From Streptococcus oralis (lineage in GTDB: Bacteria > Bacillota > Bacilli > Lactobacillales > Streptococcaceae): a DNA stretch of 64,000 nt. The position numbers and the translations under genes were made by a program. The stretch is taken from NCBI RefSeq assembly GCF_024399415.1, contig NZ_CP029257.1, positions 705,501 to 769,500 of the forward strand, written 5' to 3'. Positions 58,397 to 64,000 of the stretch are shown piece by piece (the first letter of the stretch is position 1; each line of letters begins with the position of its first letter). The notes under the pieces are model-generated. The model saw nothing but the letters and a program-made list of their open reading frames with translations. It was not told the origin of the DNA and searched no databases.

Positions 58397-59050
58397 ATGT
58401 TACGATCTCAATTTGAAGAAGATTTGGAGAAATTGCACAACCAGTTCTATGCTATGGGACAAGAAGTGCTCTCGCAGATCAATCGTACAGTGCGTGCCTT
58501 TGTTACGCATGACCGTGATTTGGCAAAAGAAGTCATCGAAGACGATGCAGAAGTAAATGAATATGAAGTGAAGCTGGAAAAAAAATCATTTGAAATGATT
58601 GCCCTCCAACAACCTGTTTCGCAAGACCTTCGTACCGTCTTGACCGTTCTCAAGGCAGTGTCAGACGTGGAACGCATGGGAGATCATGCAGTGTCTATCG
58701 CTGAAGCGACCATTCGTATGAAGGGGGAGCAACGTATCCCTTCTGTTGAAGAAGAAATCAAAAAAATGGGACGCGACGTGAAAAACTTCGTCGAAGCAGC
58801 TCTAGATCTTTATCTCAATGGGTCTGTGGATCAAGCCTACGAAGTAGCGGCGATGGATGAAAAAATCAACCATTACTTTGATAGCATCCGTGATTTGGCT
58901 ACAGAAGAAATTAGAAAAAATCCTGAAGCTATCGTTACAGGCCGTGATTACTTCCAGGTTATTTCCTTCTTGGAACGTATTGGAGACTACGCAAAAAATA
59001 TCTGTGAATGGGTTGTTTACTTTGAAACAGGTAAGATTGTCGAACTATAA
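58397..59050 (+). CDS. phoU: Phosphate signalling protein PhoU
   Basis: I chose ATG 58397 (seven bases after AAGGAG) over the ATG three bases earlier. This 217-residue all-helical protein has two PhoU repeats, with E/D-x3-D metal-binding patterns and the signature SDVERMGDHAVSIAE. It links Pst activity to the phosphate regulatory kinase and limits uptake. Last gene of the operon; a modest hairpin at about 59074-59100 follows. Confidence 0.95.
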   Translation: MLRSQFEEDLEKLHNQFYAMGQEVLSQINRTVRAFVTHDRDLAKEVIEDDAEVNEYEVKLEKKSFEMIALQQPVSQDLRTVLTVLKAVSDVERMGDHAVSIAEATIRMKGEQRIPSVEEEIKKMGRDVKNFVEAALDLYLNGSVDQAYEVAAMDEKINHYFDSIRDLATEEIRKNPEAIVTGRDYFQVISFLERIGDYAKNICEWVVYFETGKIVEL

Positions 59051-59148
59051 GAAACGGTTTAAATATACAGAAGAAAAGGCTGATTAAAATAAATCAGTCT
59101 TCTCTTTTTATGAAAAGAATTGTTTTACAATCAAAATCTCTAAAAGGG

Positions 59149-59177
59149 TTGACAACTATTTTTAAAAGAGTTATAAT
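59149..59177 (+). promoter_or_regulatory. Consensus promoter of the amino-acid-binding lipoprotein gene
   Basis: TTGACA (59149-59154), 17-base spacer, TATAAT (59172-59177): a perfect sigma-70-type promoter about 32 bases before the start. Confidence 0.9.
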
Positions 59178-59208
59178 TATTCAGAATTAACAGAAAGGTC
59201 GTTTATTT

Positions 59209-60024
59209 ATGAAGTTTAAGAAATGGATATTAGTTGTGTGTAGCATGCTTGCCAGCATGGTTTTGGTAGCTTGCCAGTCAGGAATGGATAGTTCTCAGTC
59301 TGCTGTGGACGCTATTAAACAAAAAGGGAAGCTAGTTGTGGCGACCAGCCCAGACTATGCGCCATTTGAATTCCAAGCCTTGGTAGATGGTAAAAATCAA
59401 GTGGTTGGGGCAGATATTGATATGGCTCAAGCGATTGCAGATGAGCTTGGGGTTAAACTTGAAATCTCTAGTATGAGTTTTGACAATGTCTTGACCAGTC
59501 TTCAAACTGGAAAGGCTGACTTGGCTATTGCAGGAATTAGTGCTACAGATGAGAGAAAGGAAGTCTTTGACTTTTCAATCCCTTACTATGAAAACAAAAT
59601 GAGTTTCTTGGTTAGAAAAGCCGATTTAGACAAATACAAGGATCTTACAAGCCTAGCAAGTGCCAATATCGCAGCTCAAAAGGGAACTGTGCCAGAAACC
59701 ATGGTCAAGGAACAATTACCAAATGCCCAGTTGACATCTTTGACCAATATGGGGGAAGCCGTCAATGAATTGCAGGCTGGAAAAGTGGATGCGGTTCATA
59801 TGGATGAACCAGTTGCTCTTAGCTACGCAGGTAAAAACTCAGACCTTGTTGTTGCATCTGTTAACTTGACGATGAAAGATGGCGAAGCCAATGCCGTTGC
59901 TATCAAGAAGGATCAATCAGACTTAAAAGCAGTAGTAGATAAGGTTATCCAAAAACTGAAAGATGACGGAACCTATCAAACTTATCTTGAAAAGGCAGCA
60001 AAACTAACAGAAGTTGAACAATAA
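59209..60024 (+). CDS. Amino-acid ABC transporter substrate-binding lipoprotein (family 3)
   Basis: This 271-residue lipoprotein has lipobox VLVAC (Cys22). The family-3 motifs are VVATSPDYAPFEF, VVGADIDMAQAIADELG and RKEVFDFSIPYYENKM. It binds a polar amino acid outside the cell. No permease or ATPase genes adjoin it, so it must use a transporter encoded elsewhere. It appears equivalent to a pneumococcal protein I recall as AatB, at the same place next to the pst operon; that name is tentative. Confidence 0.92.
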   Translation: MKFKKWILVVCSMLASMVLVACQSGMDSSQSAVDAIKQKGKLVVATSPDYAPFEFQALVDGKNQVVGADIDMAQAIADELGVKLEISSMSFDNVLTSLQTGKADLAIAGISATDERKEVFDFSIPYYENKMSFLVRKADLDKYKDLTSLASANIAAQKGTVPETMVKEQLPNAQLTSLTNMGEAVNELQAGKVDAVHMDEPVALSYAGKNSDLVVASVNLTMKDGEANAVAIKKDQSDLKAVVDKVIQKLKDDGTYQTYLEKAAKLTEVEQ

Positions 60025-60063
60025 GAAAAAGCAGAGTTGGACTTTAATCCGATTCTGCTTTTA
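60025..60063. terminator. Bidirectional terminator between lipoprotein gene and mocR-type gene
   Basis: AAAAGCAGA and TTCTGCTTTT form the outer stem and GGA/TCC an inner one. It overlaps the last codons of the minus-strand gene. Confidence 0.75.
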
Positions 60064-61315
60064 TGTATTCTAATAGCTCTTCTAGATTTTCAAGAGTGAC
60101 TTTAGCGAACTGATAAGGACAGGCGTTCAAATAAGCCTTCTCAAAAAAGTCTAGTTTGAGTGAGCTGTGTTTCAAACTGGCAATTTTAGGATAGTGTCTC
60201 AAATCAAGCAAGAGACCATCGTGTAGAGGATAGTGGGGCAAGGGACAGGTGTTTTTTTCAAGTACTTCCTTAATCTGAGCCTGATAGTTCTCTTGAAGGG
60301 TCAGTCTGGCCAGTCGATTTTTTTCAAATAACTGGCTATCGATGTAAAGAGACAGAGCCTTTTGCATGATGAGATTGCTGTCATAGTCCAGGATATTTTT
60401 GTAGGAAACAAAGGCCTCTTTTAGGGCATTTGGGAGAATGAGAGCGGTAAGACGAAGGGCTGGAAAGAGACTGGTTGAGAAGGACTTGATATAAATGACC
60501 CGATCCTCTGTATCCAGATAGTGGAAGGTCTGTCCTTTTTTAGGGTCTAAATCTCCTAGATAGTCATCCTCTACGATATATACACCATACTGATTTGCTA
60601 GATCCAGAATGGCCCTTTTTTCCTGATCAGAATAGGAATGACCTAGGGGATAGTGGAAGCGAGGAATAGTGTAGAAAAACTTGATCTTCCTAGATTTGAA
60701 CTGTTCTTCTAGTTCGTCAAGGTTGATGCCATCAATTCGGCGTTCAATGGTCTGGTATGCTAGCCCCTGAGCGACCAAGAGGCGATTCATCCGGTGGTAG
60801 GTCGGTTGTTCGACCAAAATCTCAGTTCCCTTGCTCGGAAAGTCAATCTGAGAAAGGATAAAGAGAGCTTGCTGGGTACCAGATGTTAGAACCAGTTGAT
60901 CGGGTTTACAGTAGAGAGCTTGGTTGAAAAGAAGTTGATGGACAGATTGTCTTAGTTCCTCAAGGCCTTCTTGGTTGTCATAGTAGTTGAAGAGGTAGTT
61001 TTCTCGGCCTATCAGGGTTTCGTTGACGCAGAGTCGGAAGTCGTCATAGGCACTGGCATGTTCGTCAGTGACTTCGATTTCCAAGTCTTGGTGCTGTCCT
61101 TGTTCTAGAACATAGTAGCCACTTTGGGGTTTGGCATAGAGGTATTGTTCATGGCGTAATTCCAGCAGGGCTCGTTGGATAGTGTCCTTGCTACAGTGGA
61201 AGTCTTGGCTCAATTGACGGATGGAGGGAAGCCGGCTACCTGTTGGAAATTTTCCTGATTCGATCCCCTTTTTTAGAAAGGAAACGACTACTTGGTATTT
61301 ACTTTCTTTCTTCAT
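60044..61315 (-). CDS. MocR-type regulator (GntR helix-turn-helix fused to aminotransferase-like domain)
   Basis: This 423-residue protein has an N-terminal GntR winged helix (about 1-75: GSRLPSIRQLSQDFHCSKDTIQRALLEL) joined to a fold-type I PLP domain. The latter has LTSGTQQALF, VEDDYLGDL and a Lys for the PLP Schiff base in YIKSFS. MocR proteins sense PLP or amino-acid-related ligands. It diverges from alsD across a 144-base gap holding palindromes, so it may regulate itself or alsD; that is inference. Confidence 0.92.
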   Translation of the reverse strand: MKKESKYQVVVSFLKKGIESGKFPTGSRLPSIRQLSQDFHCSKDTIQRALLELRHEQYLYAKPQSGYYVLEQGQHQDLEIEVTDEHASAYDDFRLCVNETLIGRENYLFNYYDNQEGLEELRQSVHQLLFNQALYCKPDQLVLTSGTQQALFILSQIDFPSKGTEILVEQPTYHRMNRLLVAQGLAYQTIERRIDGINLDELEEQFKSRKIKFFYTIPRFHYPLGHSYSDQEKRAILDLANQYGVYIVEDDYLGDLDPKKGQTFHYLDTEDRVIYIKSFSTSLFPALRLTALILPNALKEAFVSYKNILDYDSNLIMQKALSLYIDSQLFEKNRLARLTLQENYQAQIKEVLEKNTCPLPHYPLHDGLLLDLRHYPKIASLKHSSLKLDFFEKAYLNACPYQFAKVTLENLEELLEYIKAESD

Positions 61316-61459
61316 TCCAGACCTCCGTTGATTTTGTTACATTGTACCTTTTTTTTGCCTCCTTTGCAATGGGAAAAGCATTCCCCCTTTCACAACTAGG
61401 AGCAAATGTGGTATACTTAGAAAGTATAATGATTCATTGAAAAGAAGATAAGAAAGAGA
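61316..61459. promoter_or_regulatory. mocR-alsD intergenic region with palindrome over the -10
   Basis: The perfect palindrome TATACTT-AGA-AAGTATA (61412-61428) overlaps a TATAAT -10 (61425-61430) for alsD. A second inverted repeat, GGGAA-AAGCA-TTCCC, lies near 61371-61385, nearer mocR. Either may be a regulator-binding site. Confidence 0.45.
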
Positions 61460-62191
61460 ATGGATAGAAAAGTGCAGGAACCGGTAAAATTATTTCAATA
61501 CAATACTCTAGGTGCCCTAATGGCTGGTCTCTATGGCGGAACCATGACAGTGGGAGAATTGCTGGAACATGGTGATCTTGGTTTGGGGACTTTGGATTCG
61601 ATTGATGGGGAGTTGATTGTCCTTGATGGTAAGGCTTATCAAGCCAAGGGATCTGGTCAAACGCCTGAAATCGTTGAGGTGGCAGCGGATGCTCTTATTC
61701 CCTATGCAGCAGTGGTCCCTCATCAGGCAGAAGTGATTTTTCGTCAGCGCTTTGAGATGACGGACAAGGAATTGGAAAAGCGAATTGAGTCCTACTATGA
61801 TGGGGAAAATCTTTTTCGTTCCATCAAGATTCATGGCGAATTTTCACAAATGCACGTACGGATGATTCCTAAATCCACACCTGATACCAAGTTTGCTGAT
61901 GTAGCGACTCACCAACCTGAATATAGCCGTGAAAATGTATCGGGAACCATTGTTGGATTTTGGACACCTGAGATTTTCCATGGGGTGAGTGTTGCAGGCT
62001 ATCATTTGCATTTTATCTCAGATGACTTGACCTTTGGTGGGCATGTGATGGACTTTGTTATCAAAGAAGGAATGATTGAGGTTGGGGCAGTCGACCAGTT
62101 GGACCAACGTTTTCCAGTCCAAGATCGCCAGTATTTATTTGCCAAATTTAACGTTGACGAGATGAAGAAAGATATTGATAAGTCAGAATAG
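61460..62191 (+). CDS. alsD: Alpha-acetolactate decarboxylase
   Basis: The enzyme converts acetolactate to acetoin, draining pyruvate without acid production and balancing branched-chain amino acid synthesis. The 243-residue protein has family motifs FQYNTLGALMAGLYGG, HGDLGLGT and the zinc-binding histidines in GVSVAGYHLHF plus a later FGGHVMDF. It forms a short unit with the YhfC-type gene nine bases downstream. Confidence 0.95.
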   Translation: MDRKVQEPVKLFQYNTLGALMAGLYGGTMTVGELLEHGDLGLGTLDSIDGELIVLDGKAYQAKGSGQTPEIVEVAADALIPYAAVVPHQAEVIFRQRFEMTDKELEKRIESYYDGENLFRSIKIHGEFSQMHVRMIPKSTPDTKFADVATHQPEYSRENVSGTIVGFWTPEIFHGVSVAGYHLHFISDDLTFGGHVMDFVIKEGMIEVGAVDQLDQRFPVQDRQYLFAKFNVDEMKKDIDKSE

Positions 62192-62200
62192 GAGAAAAAG

Positions 62201-62953
62201 ATGACAGTACATATTATCCTCACCATGATCGCTTTGGTTCTCATTCTAGTAAGTGGAACTTGGTATGCCAAAAAACGGTTTAAAATCTCTCTTGCAGTGA
62301 TGGGCTTGGGGGCAATCGCATTTTTTGTTTCTTCTCAAGTGTTAGAGAAGATGGTTCACCTTCTGGTACTCCATCCGCAAAAAGATGGAGCCATTCCGCT
62401 CATGCAGGAGCAGCCTTTCTTATACGTCCTTTATGGAATCGCCATGGCTGCCCTCTTTGAGGAAACAGCTCGTCTTGTCTTTTTTAAATGGTTGGAGAAA
62501 AAGAGAAAGCTAGAAGATCGAGATGCTTTGGCCTATGGTTTGGGACATGGGGGCTTGGAGATGCTCTATCTCGGAATGGGAAGCTTGATTGGTTTGTTGA
62601 TCCTCTTTTCACTCATCCAGTCTTCAAATACTGATGTAGCCAATCTCCTTCCAAAGTCTACACTCGAAACGGTTCAGTCTCTATCGGTTTGGCAGGTTTA
62701 TTTACTAGGAGTTGAACGTGTTCTTGCTCTGGTTCTGCAAATCGGTCTTTCCATCTGGGTTTACCAAAGTGTTAGCCAAAAGAAATGGATCTATCTCTTT
62801 GCTGCCTATGGATTACATGCCTTGTTTGACTTAGCTCCAGCTCTATCTCAAGTGGGCTGGATTGCAAATCCGCTTCTAGTTGAGTTTATTCTTCTCGTAG
62901 AACTTCTAGCTTTTATCTGGCTAACCAAATCTACATTTTGGAAAAAATCATAA
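62201..62953 (+). CDS. YhfC-family intramembrane protease-like protein
   Basis: This 250-residue membrane protein has seven or eight hydrophobic segments. It carries FEETAR and GLGHGGLEM in membrane helices, the Glu/Glu-Arg and His-Gly-Glu motifs of the YhfC/DUF2324 glutamic-type intramembrane protease family (related to CAAX proteases). The substrate is unknown. It is nine bases after alsD and thus probably co-transcribed. Confidence 0.85.
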   Translation: MTVHIILTMIALVLILVSGTWYAKKRFKISLAVMGLGAIAFFVSSQVLEKMVHLLVLHPQKDGAIPLMQEQPFLYVLYGIAMAALFEETARLVFFKWLEKKRKLEDRDALAYGLGHGGLEMLYLGMGSLIGLLILFSLIQSSNTDVANLLPKSTLETVQSLSVWQVYLLGVERVLALVLQIGLSIWVYQSVSQKKWIYLFAAYGLHALFDLAPALSQVGWIANPLLVEFILLVELLAFIWLTKSTFWKKS

Positions 62954-62977
62954 AAAGAGGGGTGACCTCTTTTTTTA
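62952..62977 (+). terminator. Intrinsic terminator of the alsD unit
   Basis: AAAAAGAGG-GGTGA-CCTCTTTTT with a T-run. Confidence 0.85.
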
Positions 62978-63026
62978 TGTAAAGATAAAACAAGCTCTTT
63001 TTATGGTCGTCAAATGTCTCTAAAAA

Positions 63027-63035
63027 TGGTATAAT
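63027..63035 (+). promoter_or_regulatory. Extended -10 promoter of murB
   Basis: TGGTATAAT, 29 bases before the murB ATG; ribosome site AAAGGAAGAG at 63051-63060. Confidence 0.7.
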
Positions 63036-63064
63036 GGAATGAATTTTGAAAAAGGAAGAGTGAC

Positions 63065-63970
63065 ATGTCAGTAAAAGAAAAAATGCTTGAAATCCTAGAA
63101 GGAATCGATATTCGTTTTAAGGAACCCTTGAAGACCTATACCTATACCAAGGTTGGAGGTCGAGCGGATTATCTAGTTTTGCCACGCAATCGCTATGAGA
63201 TGGCTCGTGTCGTCCAATTTGCCAATCAAGAGAATATTCCCTGGATGGTGCTAGGAAATGCCAGCAATATCATCGTTCGTGAAGGTGGAATCCGTGGTTT
63301 TGTCATCTTGTGCGATAAGCTTAATAACGTTTCGGTTGATGGCTATACCATCGAAGCAGAAGCTGGAGCCAACTTGATCGAAACGACACGTATTGCCCTC
63401 CGTCATAGTTTGACTGGTTTTGAGTTTGCTTGTGGGATTCCTGGAAGCATCGGTGGAGCTGTCTTTATGAATGCAGGTGCCTATGGAGGAGAGATTGCCC
63501 ATATCTTGCAGTCTTGTCAAATTTTGACCAAGGAAGGGGAAATCAAGACCTTATCTTCCAAGGATTTGGCTTTTGGTTACCGCCATTCAGCTATTCAGGA
63601 TTCTGGGGCTGTTGTTTTGTCAGCTAAATTTGCCCTTGCACCTGGAAATCATCAGGTTATCAAGCAAGAAATGGACCGCTTGACGCACCTACGTGAACTC
63701 AAACAACCTCTAGAATACCCATCATGTGGGTCAGTCTTTAAGCGTCCAGTGGGGCATTTTGCAGGACAGTTGATTTCAGAGGCTGGCTTGAAAGGCTATC
63801 GTATCGGTGGTGTGGAAGTATCTGAAAAGCATGCCGGTTTTATGATTAATGTTGCTGACGGAACGGCCAAAGACTACGAGGACTTGATCCAATCTGTTAT
63901 CGAAAAAGTCAAGGAACACTCAGGTGTCACCTTAGAGCGAGAAGTTCGTATCTTGGGTGAACACGAATAA
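63065..63970 (+). CDS. murB: UDP-N-acetylenolpyruvoylglucosamine reductase MurB
   Basis: This FAD-dependent enzyme reduces enolpyruvyl-UDP-GlcNAc to UDP-MurNAc in peptidoglycan synthesis. The 301-residue type-II MurB has [27 protein letters not shown], the FAD site [20 protein letters not shown] and the proton-donor Ser in [11 protein letters not shown]. It is full length; only 30 bases of window remain after the stop. Confidence 0.97.
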   Translation: MSVKEKMLEILEGIDIRFKEPLKTYTYTKVGGRADYLVLPRNRYEMARVVQFANQENIPWMVLGNASNIIVREGGIRGFVILCDKLNNVSVDGYTIEAEAGANLIETTRIALRHSLTGFEFACGIPGSIGGAVFMNAGAYGGEIAHILQSCQILTKEGEIKTLSSKDLAFGYRHSAIQDSGAVVLSAKFALAPGNHQVIKQEMDRLTHLRELKQPLEYPSCGSVFKRPVGHFAGQLISEAGLKGYRIGGVEVSEKHAGFMINVADGTAKDYEDLIQSVIEKVKEHSGVTLEREVRILGEHE

Positions 63971-64000
63971 CATTATTTTTACATAGCATTCAAAGATTGG

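Overview
The window comes from a mitis-group Streptococcus (S. mitis, S. oralis or S. pneumoniae-like). The evidence is gene content and order: queA/nagB, rpsU, hprK-lgt, a hemW-thioesterase-HAD block, spx, rsmF, the pst-phoU operon and alsD-murB follow a pneumococcus-like arrangement. Signals are low-GC Firmicute: extended -10 TGnTATAAT promoters, AAGGAGG ribosome sites, YSIRK signal peptides and LPNTG sortase signals. No rRNA, tRNA, CRISPR array or intact insertion sequence was seen.

Layout. (1) 1-4.5 kb is an AT-rich accessory island: a tiny minus-strand SHP pheromone gene, a divergent Rgg regulator, a 34-residue peptide precursor ending CGPSHSCGGGR, a SPASM-type radical SAM enzyme and an ABC exporter. 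Together they read as a quorum-sensing-controlled sactipeptide (RaS-RiPP) cluster of the streptosactin/GGG kind. (2) 4.5-9.9 kb holds DUF3042, miaA, hflX, two uncharacterised proteins, rnz and an SDR oxidoreductase. (3) 10-27.3 kb carries three large LPNTG surface proteins: a BgaA-type beta-galactosidase broken by five single-base deletions, a 1939-residue adhesin with twelve near-identical 114-residue isopeptide-type repeats, and an 1120-residue adhesin with SpaA, pilin-type and five Cna_B domains. (4) 27.5-35.4 kb is housekeeping: methyltransferases, a radical SAM protein, a CPA1 antiporter, a BrkB-like membrane protein, queA and nagB. (5) 35.7-42.8 kb is a CshA-like fibrillar adhesin with about sixteen repeats of about 101 residues. 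(6) 43-53.9 kb runs from a methyltransferase remnant and rpsU through a frameshifted Imm49-like gene, hprK-lgt, a hemW gene with an internal stop, a thioesterase, HAD and membrane proteins to spx-UPF0223-suhB-rsmF. (7) 54-59 kb is pstS-C-A-B-B-phoU. (8) 59-64 kb has an orphan amino-acid-binding lipoprotein, a MocR-type regulator divergent from alsD, a YhfC-type protease and murB.

How parts work together. In region 1 the SHP peptide should be exported, matured, re-imported and bound by Rgg, which then activates shp and probably the peptide operon. The radical SAM enzyme would install two Cys-to-alpha-carbon thioethers and the ABC protein would export the product. The surface proteins probably use the housekeeping sortase, since no class C sortase or pilus assembly gene is present. 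nagB carries a clear GntR/NagR-type operator inside its promoter. The pst genes form one high-affinity phosphate uptake operon.

The most notable observations are the pheromone-RiPP cluster, the clustered one-base deletions in bgaA, recent repeat homogenisation in the adhesins, three apparently leaderless genes (two of them a divergent pair) and an arginine in place of the switch histidine of the second PstB.
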